Positions 1 through 12,575 of a stretch of 64,000 bases of DNA are shown in pieces. The notes under the pieces are model-generated. The model was not told the origin of the DNA. It searched no databases and was given only the letters and a program-made list of their open reading frames with translations. The stretch's first letter is position 1; each line of letters starts with the position of its first letter. The stretch is taken from the NCBI GenBank assembly GCA_030762935.1, contig CM060900.1, positions 388,974,132 through 389,038,131 on the forward strand, given 5' to 3'. The position numbers were made by a program, and so were the translations under genes. Origin of the DNA: Hymenopus coronatus (taxonomy: Eukaryota > Arthropoda > Insecta > Mantodea > Hymenopodidae).

Positions 1-172
1 GGTACTCTGTCTCAGCTGATTAGAGCTTGAGCAGCCTCCAGTGCTAATTATATTTAAAACTAAATGAATTGTAAATGTGAGTCAGACTGAAAAATCCCGG
101 TTAAGAAGTTTAATTTCTCAGTTTGAGTCTACCTTTCCAACTCTTCTCCTACACACAGCTTGTGTGGAAAAA
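1..172. repeat. degraded SINE B-like pieces
   Basis: Bases 9-27 resemble a tRNA D-arm/box A (CTCAGCTGATTAGAGC). Bases 80-95 (GTCAGACTGAAAAAT) are the exact reverse complement of the conserved tail of SINE B copies at 13915 and 21784, and bases 108-150 resemble the same tail on the plus strand. This looks like two opposed, decayed pieces of one SINE family. Alignment was by eye, so confidence is low. Confidence 0.3.
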
Positions 173-811
173 GGAATTAGTTACTAAAACTAAGAAAATG
201 TTTAATAGCACAGTGAACTATGGTGTTTAATCTAGTAACAACGAAACTGTATTTAAACATGTAAGCTAATATTTAGCAAGAATAGAATAACTCTTTAAAT
301 ATTCTTGCTAACAAAATGCTGTAATTAGAAAATGGTCAATTTGTTCTGATACGAAGGTTTATTATGAATAATTTTTCATAAGTCTAAACAATAAAATAAT
401 TATTTCATTTTCTTAAAATATATACAGCATTAGAATTTCTCCTTTAGGTGACGAAACCCGAATATGAGAAATCAGAACTTTAGGTGCACTATAAGCTGTT
501 ATATATTAGGCGCCGCAGAAAAACGATTTGGAACCTTTTGGGCTGGAAAATTAACACAAAGAAATAAAAATCAAAATAGAATTCTTCCCTTAAGAGCAAA
601 CAGTTATTTATTTTTAAACATCTCAGTCCTTATACGTGTTTAGTGCAGCTTAAATGATCAATGCTTACTGTATATTTGCCACCGATTTTAGTTTTTCCTG
701 GATGGTTGCCGCTTTAGCTTTTTAATTAACCCTTTCATGATGGCGAAATTCTTTCGCTGTATATGCCGTTCTTCTTCTAACCGTTCTATGCCGTTCTTTT
801 TTCTTCCACCG
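173..811. other. AT-rich, nothing recognised
   Basis: I see no ORF, repeat copy or structured element here beyond general AT richness. Confidence 0.5.
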
Positions 812-1026
812 CGTGATGGCGTATGGCAGTGAGGGGTTGGGTAATGAATTGGTCATCTATTCAAACGCCGCGAGTTCGAATCCTAGCAACTGCAGACAAA
901 TGTGCCATTGGTAAAGAACGGGGAGGATCCAAGTAAAGTATCCGGACGGTTTAATGACACGTTTGGATGCTGACGGGGTTACATTTGACTGCAGTTATGA
1001 ATGTTGTTCTGTTCTTAAAAAAAATC
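812..1026 (+). repeat. possible tRNA-derived SINE
   Basis: The segment has a box B-like motif (GAGTTCGAATCC, 869-880) inside a GC-rich block, followed by a unique body and ending in an A-run at about 1016-1024. This is the layout of a tRNA-derived SINE. It is not clearly a member of the other families in the window. Confidence 0.4.
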
Positions 1027-2360
1027 ACATTTTACTGCAAAACGTTTATACTTTTTAATATAAAACAACATTAATTACCTATTTTTTGCGGCTGAAGGCT
1101 AGTTTAATATGAAATTAGCCCTGAAGAATGAACCCGATGGTCAAGAAGGCGTTAAACACACATAAATGTACATGTAAACGCCAACTTTTCACCAAATATT
1201 TATGAAAGGGAGAGAGTGAATTAAGCAATTAAATAGTCTGCAAATCATTTTATGAATAAATATGCTAGGGATGTCCCTAGACCATAAATATAAATCATAG
1301 AAAAGCAGATTTGTCTACGACTTACGGTTTGGAAGACATCTGCTTTTGCATAGAGAAGGAAGAGAACACGATTGTGTAAATGCCAAAGAAACAGGAAGCT
1401 CAATTAGTATTACTCACTGAGAAATCTAAAACTTGAGCAGCAATGTGGAGACAACAAAATTAGCGAATGAAAGAGAGAGATAGAGATAGAGTGAGAGTGA
1501 CGGGGGGGGGGAGAGATTAAAAAGCAGAGATTAACGTAGTATAGCAATTTAAAGAGGAGAGCGCGTGTCCTTAGAGAAAGAATTAATGAGAAGGAAAATT
1601 ACAAAGTTGTGTAAAGAGAATAGGCTAATACATGAACGGCGGAAAAAGAGTAGAGGGGGAAAAAATAAAGCAGACAGATTTAGCAAAGAAAAGAGAAGTG
1701 CAAATGTTTGATGGAGAAGAGGAAAACTAGCAGAGAAGCTATAGGAAAAGGCGAGATGACGCCTTGGGGATCAAGGAAAGTTGGAAAATTATGGACGATT
1801 ATTAAAAGTATGAGGAAGAATAGGAGGAATAACTTGGTTAAGGACGGGTGTGATGAACTTAAAGAACGAAAAACCCGATGTAGAAATGACTGCAAAGGGA
1901 AGGTATAAAGCAGTCTTTTTCGGAGGAATGCAGACGAAATGAACATTCGAGGGACGGAATACTTCTTAATATAAACATTAGATAAACTGCGCGGTGGAAC
2001 TGGCAGTTTGGAATAAGACCTATTTCATCAGCAGGGAAATATAACGGCTATCTTTCTACAGCTTGCAACTGCTGCCAAACTTCGATAACAAGCTTGTGAC
2101 TGCACCGCGCATCTAATAGTTGGCAAGAACAACTTTGTTCTAATTCAGATAAAGTGTACTTCCTTCAGAGATAGTCCTTGCTGAATCTTCAGACAACATT
2201 GCGTGACTTAGTTAAATTCACCGAATGAGAAGACCAGATATTTGTTTAAGTTGAACAACTTCTGAACATTCTGGACACAATTAATGAAGGTTTGCGTCGT
2301 AGAGCATATTGGGACAAAATTGGTACGTTCTCTCTTATGGCGGTTTGGGACTACACCTTC
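1027..2360. other. no gene; purine-rich stretch 1440-1920
   Basis: Most of this is featureless. From about 1440 to 1920 the plus strand is strongly purine-biased (GAGAGA, AGATAGAGATAG, a run of 10 G at 1501-1512, many AGGA/GAAA words). The short ORFs seen in both strands of this tract reflect biased composition, not conserved protein. Confidence 0.5.
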
Positions 2361-2361
2361 A

Positions 2362-2407
2362 CCTTCACTATCATCATCATCATCATCATCATCTTCTTCT
2401 TCTTCTT
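2362..2407. repeat. (ATC)n/(TTC)n microsatellite
   Basis: An ATC triplet run passes directly into a TTC run, forming a pyrimidine-rich compound microsatellite. Confidence 0.9.
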
Positions 2408-2884
2408 ATGCGTGATCTTTATTTCCAAGGCCTGTTTGTACCTCATTCTAAGTAACTTTTTATTCCCCTAATTTTGTTTCCAATTAGCACTATCTAAGGT
2501 ATTCTACTTATTTGATTAAAATAAACAAAGCACGGGAAGAAATCTGATGTGTACCATTCACACGACTTTCTCTACATCTCTACAACAAATTATTGTTAAA
2601 AACTTATGCTTCTTTTTACTTCATGCTAATCGAGAAAAAATTGGCACAAGTAGCCTTATTGTTTGCTTCTATGCCAGTACAATGGAAATAATGGAGTAGC
2701 ACAGTCACAAGCTGGTTGCTATGTGACTGAAGTTCCTTTGCTTCTATGGATAGGAGGTGACAAATTCCCGTATGAGGAAGGTATAAGTTTTTTTTTTATT
2801 TATTTATTTTTTTTTTTATTTAGACTGAAACCAATAACAAGGAATATCTAAAAAACGATCCATTCCACGAAAAAAGTTAATATA
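2408..2884. other. nothing recognised; T-rich 2788-2820
   Basis: No gene-like signal. A T/TTTA-rich tract lies near 2788-2820. Confidence 0.5.
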
Positions 2885-3440
2885 ACATAAATTGTGTGTT
2901 TTAACGAGCTATACATTTTCTGTTAAGTTTGTTTATCTGTATCTCTTATGGTTTGCTAGTTACAAAATTCCGTAAAATTCATCCAGAGTAAATTAATCCT
3001 CAGAAGATACTCCCGGAAATTTCAAGATATACAATGTATTTGTAAGGTATATATTTAATATGTGATATTTTAATCAAAATCGTTTGAGCCATTTTTGAGA
3101 AAATCAAAATTTTCGAACATTTTTCCATGTAAAGGTTAGCTGGGGGTGAAGGGATGTTCTTGAAAATCTTCGTGTCGCATCCTTGGAAGACGCTGAACTT
3201 AAGTACCAAGTTCGGTATTTAACGGACTTTTCGTTTATGAGCTATTCTGGCAATAGGCACCCACGCGCACACACACACACACACATACACGCCGGCACAC
3301 ACACAGGGACCTTTTTCCAAATTTTTTTGTGGATTCAGGGGGACACAAAACATGTATTTTGGTATCGAATTTTTGGGTTGCATTACAATACCTTCTCTAT
3401 ACACTAGGTACATAGTACGTGTAGAGAAAGTAAAAGTATA
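2885..3440 (-). repeat. repeat H5, copy 1 (terminal hairpin family)
   Basis: On the minus strand this starts with an imperfect hairpin (CTTTCTCTACACGTA ... GTATAGAGAAGG). It then runs through shared blocks: GTGTGT microsatellite, 'accaaacttggtatt', 'ttccaaggatgcgacac', a C-rich 'cccccagct', 'tacatgga', and 'ccataagagatacag' near its far end. The same blocks in the same order occur at 5219, 34848 and 36599. No conserved reading frame is evident. The matching MED... peptides in copies 1 and 2 follow from DNA homology and are interrupted by the microsatellite. It is probably a non-autonomous mobile element of unknown class. Confidence 0.8.
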
Positions 3441-3656
3441 TTACATAGATTGTTTCATTGGATAAGATTAACATTACACCAAACTTGATCTTATTTCTCA
3501 AGCAAAAATAATAAATATGTTACTAAGCACACAATTAATACGGAGCAAATAACAAGGATACATCGATAGGAACCCATCCAGTGAGGATACTGTACCTACG
3601 AAGGGGCGCCCCCGGGTAGGAAGGAATGAAGTTAGAGACATCGGCTGGAAGCAAGA

Positions 3657-3885
3657 GTTTTTTTGATAATGTTTAACGCCCACTTTTACTACACAGGCAC
3701 CGCAGGCAATGAGTCTGATCATACATGGAATGAAGATGGAGCACCGGTGGAACGCGATGCTTGGGGAAACCGGAGAAGTACTGCCCCAGCGCCGCTTTGT
3801 CCTCTAAAAATTCCACAGTCATGAGGTCGCCTGGGAGCAAACCCGGTGAAAGTTAAGGGGTATAACCACTCGGCCCCGGCGCGTC
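3657..3885 (-). mobile_element. SINE A, full copy
   Basis: Read on the minus strand this is a tRNA-like head, a middle with 'ttctccggtttcccc', and the tail 'tgcggtgcc...taaacatt' ending in a T/A run (plus-strand TTTTTTT at 3657). It matches 26465-26709 through most of its length. It directly abuts the SINE C copy at 3890 in the same orientation. Confidence 0.85.
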
Positions 3886-3889
3886 CTTG

Positions 3890-4345
3890 AAGCAGGAGTG
3901 ATAGTATAGCAACTTCAGGCTACCTACAGTTTTCCCATAGGAAAACCGGTAGTCGGACAGGCAGACAGGTGACCCCCGCCCTCTTAGAGAGTCCAACACA
4001 CACAAAAAAGGCGGTCCATTTATGCCCGGCAATCGCCGAAGTACGAGGCGTGGTGCAAGTTTAACACAGAGCATCTGTTTTCCTCTGCCACACTGCCCCA
4101 AAAGACCATCGCCGACACTTCTAAGTCTGAAATAGACCAAACAGAGTGAAGGATGGAGGAAATGATTAATGGAAAAATAGGGAAGAGCACGAAATACTGC
4201 GAATGAGAGAAACCACTCCAGTATTCGTCTGATGAACCCGGAAAGCTCCAAGAAAACTTGGTACAGAGTGAGCGGCAACCGCAAATTGAAACCGGGAGCT
4301 CCCGAATGTGAGTCGCATACCTTACCGCAGCGCCACTTGCTGGGT
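3890..4345 (-). mobile_element. SINE C copy
   Basis: The minus-strand head reads 'agtggcgctgcggtaaggtatgc' then 'gactcacattcgggag' and a box B-like 'ggtttcaattt'. The body has 'aagtgtcggcgatgg', shared with 4466-4860. A 191-codon open frame crosses it but corresponds to SINE sequence and has no protein-like features, so I do not call a gene. Confidence 0.75.
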
Positions 4346-4465
4346 TCGGTTATAATGATAATTGATATTGAATTATTTCGAAATAGCAACTGAGGCGCTA
4401 ATAGTACTAAGGGATCTATGATTTTCAACCTTTTTCAGTTATATTCATTACTATAAAATATCCAA

Positions 4466-4860
4466 ATGGTGTATCACGATTTCTATTTACTAGCTTACCA
4501 ATCGGGAAAGCTCAGGACGTCGCGATTTCGATCCCCGTTGCCGGTCTACCTGACCTATGGGATCTTTCTGGGTTTCCGCTGGTCACCAGACACATTTCCA
4601 TGTCATTTCCACTGTCGTTCTATTTATCCATCATTACGTGGATTTCTTTCAGGGCTGGAAGTGTCGGCGATGGTGCTCGGTGCGACGTGGCAGGAATGAC
4701 AATACTCATTGTGAACTTCTCTGTCCACCGAATTCGGCTGGTTACCGGATGTAGGGATCCTGTCATTGGTGTTGTAGTTGCTGGTTCCAGCTGGCAGAGG
4801 TTAGTTCTCACTTTATCCCTCCATCCTAGTGCCGCCCCTCGTTAGGATGAGTGTTGTTTG
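4466..4860 (+). mobile_element. SINE C-type copy, opposite orientation
   Basis: It carries a head with box B-like 'cgatttcgatcccc', then 'tttctgggtttccgctggtcacc', 'ctttcagggctgg', and the shared 'aagtgtcggcgatgg'. It is head-to-head with the SINE C at 3890-4345, with about 120 bp between them. Confidence 0.65.
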
Positions 4861-5218
4861 TTTGAACAAAGCCTACAATGAAAGTGTAATTGGTTTTGCC
4901 CGTATCTTTGGCTGAAGATCCATTCACCTCTTCATAGACGTTAGACCTATCCTGTCGGAGGACATTTGTAACTGTAGCGCTCCATAGGAATTTGTCTTAT
5001 AAGAGGATTTCAAAATATTTCCAAAAGCTTATTCTCTCTGTAATAACTTCAACAGAATTTACTATAATGACATTTGAACAGAGGCACCTGGAATGCGAAA
5101 AGTTTGGTGTCATCTAATTCGTATTTCGCTACTCGTTGCGGTTAAGGTCATGTTGATGCCTCATCCACGCCTTTTCTTTGTGCTAAAATAAGTACCACCC
5201 CTATATTTCTAATATATT
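4861..5218. other. nothing recognised
   Basis: No repeat match or coding signal was found between SINE C and the H5 copy. Confidence 0.5.
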
Positions 5219-6150
5219 AACTTTCTCTAGCACGTATGCAACGTGCATGCAATGTTCATAGTACCTAGAGAATGTATAAAATTTCCACCCAAAAATTCGA
5301 TATCGAGTTTCCACCGAAAATTTTTGTTTTCAGGTCACCTGGTTCCGAAAAAAACATTTTTAGAAAAAAAAAACCGTGTGAGTCTGTGTGTGTGTGCGTG
5401 TGCCTGTGAACAACATAGCTGAAAAACGAAAAGACCATTTTAAACCAAACTTGATATTTACTTGCAGAATCTTCCAAGAATTAGATACAAAAAAAAAAAA
5501 AAAAATCCCGCCTCCACAAACTACCCTTTACATGGACAAATTTTTTAAAATGTCGTTTTTTTCAAAAGTGGATTTAACGATTTTGGTTAAAATACCGTAT
5601 ATTAAAGATATTTACATTACAAATAATATGTATATTTTGAATTTTCTGGCATTAGCCTCTGAAGATCCCTTTATTTTAGATGCATTTTTTAAGAATTTGG
5701 CATAACTGTTAAGCCGTAAGAGACAGACAAAACTCACTAAAAATGTAGATCTCGTTCAAATACATAATTTATGTCACATACGTTTTTCTTGTAGAGTTGA
5801 CCGTTTTTGAGATACTCTAAGTTACTGTTTTCTGTTTTAACCTACCTAATTTTTCTCAAACGAAACCTTGCAAAGCGAACCGAACCCCAATTATTTCACA
5901 CAGGGACCAGCCTTTAAAAATTCTGACTATCGTCTTAGACCAGTGTATTCCGTTAATTTCCTTCTGCTTTTAATGAAGTAAGTAATAAGGTCAATTCTGC
6001 TAATGTTTATCTGAATTAGTGTGATGTAGAGAAAAGAATAATCTTTTGTAATAATAGTTTTATTTGGAACAGCTAGAGAATGTCATGTGAATGGGACACA
6101 TCAGATTTTTAGTAGAACAAAACCTGTTCCTGTTGGCAACTTAAGGCGAT
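5219..6150 (+). repeat. repeat H5, copy 2 (longest uninterrupted)
   Basis: It begins with the family hairpin (CTTTCTCTAGCACGTATG ... CTAGAGAATG), followed by the GT-rich segment, 'aaccaaacttgatattta', an A17 run, 'tttacatggacaa' and 'ccgtaagagacagac'. It continues with 'cataatttatgtcacat' and 'gaatgtcatgtgaatgggac', the last matching 35930 and 33890. This copy shows the family is at least about 0.9 kb. A 105-codon ORF at 5388-5705 has no counterpart in the other copies and is not supported as a gene. Confidence 0.75.
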
Positions 6151-6807
6151 GCAGCTGCTTCACATGAACATAATTAGGTGGTCAAATTCTAATGGTGGCT
6201 GGGTACACAGGTGTTAGTGTACAGTGACGTGTATAAAAATGACCAATTCCCCTGGATTGTAATAGACATTTTCCTCCGTAGGTAACTTACCTTTGATTAC
6301 ATCCAGTCCATATTAATGTTCTATCTAACGGCATGGAAAACAATTCAGAGTTACAGAAAGAAATCAAGAAACGATACTTATAATCGTTCTGAAATGAAGG
6401 GGTAGTTCAGATACCGCCTCTATGAAGCAGTTTTGTTAAGATTGGTGCACAAGCAAAGACTATATCAATTTAACGTGATTAGCTTTCTAGAGCAGACGTC
6501 ACCAACTAGTTGACCTTTGAGTAAAGCAGCGAGAGGGGCAGGGGAATTTGTTCAATGCTCTTGCAAATTGCTTACTGTGCATTGCGTGACCAACGTCGTG
6601 GAAAGTAAGTACAGACAATCGCTTCACTACTGTGGCAGTATGCAACATTTGGCTTTTGAGATGTGATGTATATATGTAGTCTACTTTTCATAAATTAGTA
6701 CACCTATTGTACGTTCATGAGTGATAGAACAATTCCTTTAATATGTCTCTTGCATTTATATCTATACTTTGCGTATTAAGATATAACATGCTCATAGATT
6801 TGGAGGG
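6151..6807. other. nothing recognised
   Basis: No coding or repeat signal seen. Confidence 0.5.
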
Positions 6808-6902
6808 AATTGGTTGTTGTACATAAATCACTGGAACTAGTTGTTTTATGAATAGAAAAGTATTTACAACTTGTTGCAGTGATTTATGCACAACAACCAA
6901 TT
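6808..6902. repeat. 95-bp hairpin with 25-bp arms
   Basis: AATTGGTTGTTGT at 6808 continues as a 25-bp arm that pairs with 6878-6902 with one mismatch. A weaker inner complementarity (aactagttgt against acaacttgtt) extends the stem. Only one copy was noticed. Confidence 0.85.
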
Positions 6903-7524
6903 ACCTTGCTCAGATTAATGCCGTTTGTAATACTATTATAATATCAACAGTATTAGAGTTAATTTGAAATAAAACATATTTACAATTTTAGCACAGACAT
7001 TTTGGTAACTAATTGGTAACTAACTAATTCGAAAGGAACGTCTTCTACTTGGTAACTGTCATACATTCTTGCAGGGTTGTGTAATGACGCTGCAAATTAA
7101 ATTTTCTCAGTGCGCAGAAGTACTACAAATTAAACACTTATTTTGCCACTTTCTGTAAATAAGAAAAAGCTCCTCTTAGACAGACATAAACATGGGATTC
7201 GCTGCCTTACGTGTTGGATTATTTTCTGTTTCCGACGTTATAAACTGACAAACGATACACTGTACAAAGAAGAGAGACAATGCCTACTTTGACGTATTTA
7301 CCCAGTGCGCATGGAGAAAGCCTATTTGCTCCGCTACCAAATCAAAGGAGTTGCTGACGTCTATTCTAGAAAAAGGGACGAGGAATGGTTTTCATGGGCT
7401 AACTGGACCACAGCTACAACACTTATTCGAGAGGTTTTGTCAGCGATATGGAGACGAAAATTAAAGTATTGTCTTCATCGAACCGCAAATGGAAGCCCGA
7501 AATTATAAAAAGGGCGGTACACAA
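6903..7524. other. nothing recognised
   Basis: A 67-codon ORF (7305-7508) has no recognisable domain and no flanking splice or promoter signal I would trust. Confidence 0.45.
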
Positions 7525-7700
7525 TATTTAAATTCTAATACTAACCTTCGGCTGTTGGGTCATATTTTGGGCGAATTAAAGTACCCTGCTATTCAACTGG
7601 CTAGGACTATGCTTCATAAACAGAGGTTGTTACGCTGGCAGAGTGTGCGCTAGATTTGTCAGTACCAGCATAAACAGCTGTGTTTCATAATGCACCGCAT
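7525..7700 (+). repeat. dispersed repeat, pair with 49645-49805
   Basis: Blocks such as 'ctgttgggtcatattttgg', 'aaagtaccctgctattcaa' and 'ataaacagctgt' recur in the same order and spacing near 49660-49795, with heavy divergence. The pair probably represents an old element of unknown class. Confidence 0.55.
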
Positions 7701-10636
7701 TTTATGCACGCCTTGCCATGAAAATTTCCTGTGAAAACATTTTCTATGTTTAATTCCAATTATACCAGCAATTTGACAACAATATCTATTGTTTTTTTTT
7801 CAAAACCACGTTCATATAGACTGCCCAGTATGATCTGAGTCTGCAATAAAATTAACTGAAGTTGATATATCATAGTGCAACTTCATAGCTGCTCCAAAAT
7901 GGCCAAGAATTTTGTGTTTTCTATCGGAAAATAACCGCAGTACCTTATGGTAATAGATCTTATTATTACTGTCTCGTAATTTTTCTGGCAGTTTCTTATA
8001 CATTACCATGCTCTTTATTTTAAGCTGTAAGTGTACAAAAACCGATTGAATTTAAGCTCCTGTGCCATTATATTTTTTAAAAGTGGGGAAGAAACTAATG
8101 ACAGCAACTTTATGTATAGTTTTTAAATACCATTTTAAACTTGGATGCCAAATCTTGCCACAGGTATATGATTGAATTAATCTATTGTTTTAATGTGGTC
8201 TTTTATTTTGGTAGCCATTTCCAAAGTCGAGGACCCGCCTTATGAATTTATTTTTCCGAAAGATGTGGTGTAACAATTTGAGGATTGAGAATTCCTCCTG
8301 TGTGTTTAAAATACTGAATTAAAGTAAAGGTTATTTCCATTTCTTTATGCTTGTTATGTTCCCAATTATAACATTGAAGTATACTTTCTTGAGCTGCATT
8401 TTCAGTCTTCGTCTGTGTTGTTCTTTATATTTCCATATGGGAGTCGTCCCCTTTCATCTTAATTTCTAATCTATACAGTGTTTTATATCCAGTGCTTGCC
8501 AATGTTAAACAATTATACTCTTTATTTAAACGTCTTACTAATCATTCCGGTAATTCAGTACTATGGGGCAAAGCTTACCGCACGTGAGCCAATTCTATCT
8601 CTGGCCACAAAGCAAATTATGGACAGAGTGTGGTAATGGTGTAGCATGAAATCAACATGCAGCTGACTTTTTGAGTGATTTGTAAGACCGGTTACCTTAA
8701 TTTTGTAAGCAATAGTTGCTCAAATGTTTCCCAAAAACCACATTATCATATTTTGCAAATAGAAATCCCCTATTACTGAGTTGATCTCTAGCGTCCTGAC
8801 CTCATAAGCAGCAATGCTGCTACAGTGCTTTAGGGAGAACAGTGATCCAGGTAATAAAACTGTAAAAGTCGTATAACCTTAAAAGCAGCCCAGTATATAT
8901 TCGTATATACATTAATAGCTATGCCGCATCCCACGTCGTTTCCGCCAATGCTCTTTCCTCACCACCATATCTCTCGTCTTTATTTCCAGGAATGAAAAAC
9001 AGTATTAAAATTCAGCCTGTGTTTTATACTCTTACGATACTCTAGCAGATACTTGGTATGATTACTTAACCAGAATGTTTTAGTAGATTAAGACATACTT
9101 ATGTGTCATTGGCTCAAAGAAGTGTTATCAACGACGATTTTATTCTTTCACTCAATAGAATATAATACAAATAGTTATATTCCGAATCTCTTTCATAAAT
9201 GAAGTGCCCGACAGGAAGAAAGATAGTTTGCAACTGGACGAAGTGCGCATCGTAACGGTTATTCTACTGAGAACTTTATATATGGTGCCTAGTAATTTGG
9301 GAAAAACATAATCTAACAGCATGGATAAACACAACTGGACAAACGAACTGGTGCCCTTAAATATATACTCGTCAGTTAGTCGATTTCAAGCAATGGAAAT
9401 AAACGGAATGTGATGCAGAAGTTTGTAAGCTTCTGCTAGTAAGGGATTTCGATTATTGTTAGTTGACCCACAGAAAAACTACTTTAAAGCCGGGTTACAG
9501 ATGGTCACAAGTAGAAGTAGTTTTCCGGCTTTGCCGTAAACATTTTTAAGTACTTGACGACTGGCAGTGAATTACGAATGATAGGAGCCGATCGGGGGTG
9601 TTGCAACAAGGAGTGATTGGTCGTAATTCCCCGAACTTTACCAAAGTGTTCCTGGAAAAGCCAAATCGAGAGACATCTACACAACTATTACAGAAATCGT
9701 CCGTTAATCATACTAAAATTGTACCTTAAGCTCACGAGACTAGTTATTTAAAGAATGAAAGAAAAAAAAGGGCATAAATGTTAAAACTTTCGAAATTACA
9801 ACCCAGGATTCACCATAGTCAGAAGAGTACAATTTGAATTTCCTCACCATGTTCATCTGTGCCAGCGTTTGAAATCGCGGCCTCCAGAGTCCAAGGTACA
9901 CGTCTTAGCCGTATCTCTCGGTTTACAGATTTCCGGTTAAGAAATATATGTATAGTTTGCTGTGAAAATTGATACATAAAAGGAAATATCAAGTTAATTT
10001 TAAGATCAACCTATATGTCATCACATGATTTACAATGACCTTTATTAATGAATATCAAAATATTCCATTACTTCATCTGCAGAGTTAAAAGAAACCAGAA
10101 ATATTTTCTAAAATGTAAATATAAAGCATTGACTATAGCATGTCACATGTACTGTGATAATTAATTTGAATCATTTAAAGTATTGTTGTGCAATTAATTC
10201 CTTTTTTGCATAAGGTTTACTTTTGCTGCCTAAACTCGGAGTCTGATATTCCAGTTAAAAATTAAATGTTCATGTAGAAATGAGTTCCATGCACATGTTG
10301 GGTTTAATTTATTTTAGTAAATAATTTGGTGGAGTATAAAAATGTTGCCTGGAATTATATTTAAGCTTACGATCTTCTTAAATTTTAATTAGAAGACGCT
10401 AATCGTTTGGTTTAAAGGCGCAAGTAACGAAACTCATTTTTGTCATCAAATTTAACATGCGAATGTATAAATAATGAAGTGATATTAAATTAAAGTTAGA
10501 AATAAATTAGGTATCAAAATATTTAGGATAAGTTATAGTGGCAAAATTACTATAATATAAATATAATTTCAGAGAACAATGGTACATAAACTTCAGTGCA
10601 ATTTACCATTTTAACGTGCGGCGATGCTCTGCTCCT
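7701..10636. other. long AT-rich stretch, nothing recognised
   Basis: No ORF with protein-like composition, no splice-bounded exon and no match to the repeat families in this window was seen. Confidence 0.5.
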
Positions 10637-10871
10637 CGTTATCTCTGATTATTTTTATACTGTATATTATGTTTTCAGTAGATTATTTATATTTTTTTAT
10701 CTCTGATTATTTTGTACTGTATATTATGTTTTTAGTAGATTATTTGTATTTTCGTTATCTATGATTATTTTTCTACTGTATATTATATTTTTTGTAGATT
10801 ATTTATATTTTCGTTATCTATGATTATTTTATACTGCATATTATGTTTTTAGTATATTATTTATATTTTAT
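10637..10871. repeat. minisatellite, about 4 x 58 bp
   Basis: Four consecutive units begin near 10637, 10696, 10752 and 10811. Each contains 'ttatct(c/a)tgattatttt', 'tactg(t/c)atattat' and 'agtagattatttatattt'. Units differ at a few positions and by small length changes. A 66-codon ORF at 10843-11043 starts inside the last unit and is not supported. Confidence 0.9.
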
Positions 10872-12029
10872 CTGCTATTTGGGTTTCTCTGACGAGCAAG
10901 TATATTTTAACAGGGTGTACAGTAAAAGGAACTATTACAGAATTAACTCATCTATAGTTTTTAGGTTAAGACATTTATTTAAGCTCTTACCAAGAGATTA
11001 CATAATTTATTTACATGATGCATTTCTATGCGATTATAGCTAAAACTGTGTTACTCGTTCACTTACACGTGAAACTTAGATTTCGTGTATCACGTTTCTT
11101 ACGTAAATAATTTTCAAGACCGAGCAACTGTGGAACACAACTGAATATACTACTACCTAAAGACGAATTTTGTTGAGAACTGCGTGTCTGTAGAGTATAT
11201 TCTGCCTAGGCATTAAAACTATACTCTAATTGGCTAGTGTTCACACTCTCAGTAGCGCTTCTCATCCTACTATCTCTCTTAGGCTGCTAGCTCACCAGCA
11301 ACTTTCAACTTTTTATTATTTCCCAATCTCCTAAAACTTGCATTGTGACTTTTTAGCTCAAAGACGTATTTTTATACATCTTACCCCAAATCCTTGGCTA
11401 TTATATCCCAAAACATTGTGGCAGATTTCTCTTTTATGACATGTACAGTATCAGCTATATCTTCTCTCTTATAACTAAATTTGCATTAACATCCTCTAAT
11501 AATATAAACTTCTTTCTATATTACATACATTTATTTGTATATCTTGCTTGTTAATTATTTACCCCTTCTTGCAGTCATTAACACTGCTTCAAACGCCGGT
11601 TCAATGACTGAGACGTGTTAGTATGTACTTACTGCTATAGAAATACCCTTCTTTCATTGAGGGTGACAAGGAGAACACATTGACCATTGTTATTTCTTTC
11701 ACTGCTAACCCTGTTTCAACTGTGGTAGTCTACTTTTCCGGTTATTTTGTGCAATTAATTTGCTGTGTTTCTTTCCTTTGAATAGGAAAGATCACTATCT
11801 ATATAGAATAGATTTACTATTTACACAAAAAGGTTGCCTATTTAGTTAAAATGTATGCAGATATTATTTTCGTATGCTTGTTAAGAAACGCATGACTTAT
11901 AGGTCTCTGCAAATACGAGGTGGAATAAAATGACGTGCACGCACAGCATCAGATATATAATATACTCGTAGAAGGTAACTCAACTGTTCCGTATTTGGCG
12001 TGTGCATATTTCCCTTTGTGCGTTAGAAG
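10872..12029. other. nothing recognised
   Basis: AT-rich sequence without coding or repeat signal. Confidence 0.5.
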
Positions 12030-12155
12030 AGTTGCAAAGCTTACCGGTGAAGTTTAACTTGAAATAGCCCAATTTAGTTCTGCAACTCTTTTAAACACAG
12101 AAGGGATATCAGCACACGTCAAATAAGGGACAGTTGGGTCATCTGGTAAGCGTAC
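12030..12155. mobile_element. MITE M1, one end only
   Basis: The block 'ttgaaatagc', 'gttctgcaactctttt', 'gatatcagcacacgtcaaat', then 'cagttgggtcatctgg' matches one terminal half of the full MITE at 34225-34542 and the copies at 38250 and 44345. The other half is missing. A minus-strand ORF at 12054-12308 overlies it and is incidental. Confidence 0.75.
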
Positions 12156-12574
12156 GGTCTCAAACTGGGACGTGGGTTTAGGGAAGAAAACAGAAACTTT
12201 CCAAAATACGAAACCGTTTTGCAGTTTCAGAGTAACAGATCGTTCAAGTACTTTTATAAGCAGTTCCAAAAGTAAGCTTGCGAACGTAAAGGTTACGTTA
12301 CGATACAATACATAATTTATGGGGCATGCATGTGGCGCGATACTTTGAAATCATCTTTGCTTCCAAAGAAGGAAGCGCCTACAAAAAGGTTTTAGTCAAT
12401 CATATTTAATTATACTATTAAGCTTTAACAATACACATTACAAATAATTATCAGGGGTGTTGATTTGGAATATATAAATATACCTACATGAACCTTGAAT
12501 AATGCTGCGTACTACGATGATGATGCTAAAGCTTCCGCTAGACGTGGATTCCTTTCGTATGTTTTAATTATGCT

Positions 12575-12575
<1 letters not shown>
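12156..12575. other. nothing recognised
   Basis: No supported feature. Confidence 0.5.

Noticed and set aside
3853..4428. 191-codon minus-strand ORF
   Set aside because: It lies within a SINE C copy whose homologues on either strand lack this frame, and it has no recognisable domain.
3183..5477. Similar MED...KYQV peptides in two H5 copies (3183 plus, 5265 minus) as a conserved small protein
   Set aside because: They follow from DNA similarity between copies, run into CA/GT repeats, and are not kept in copies 3 and 4.
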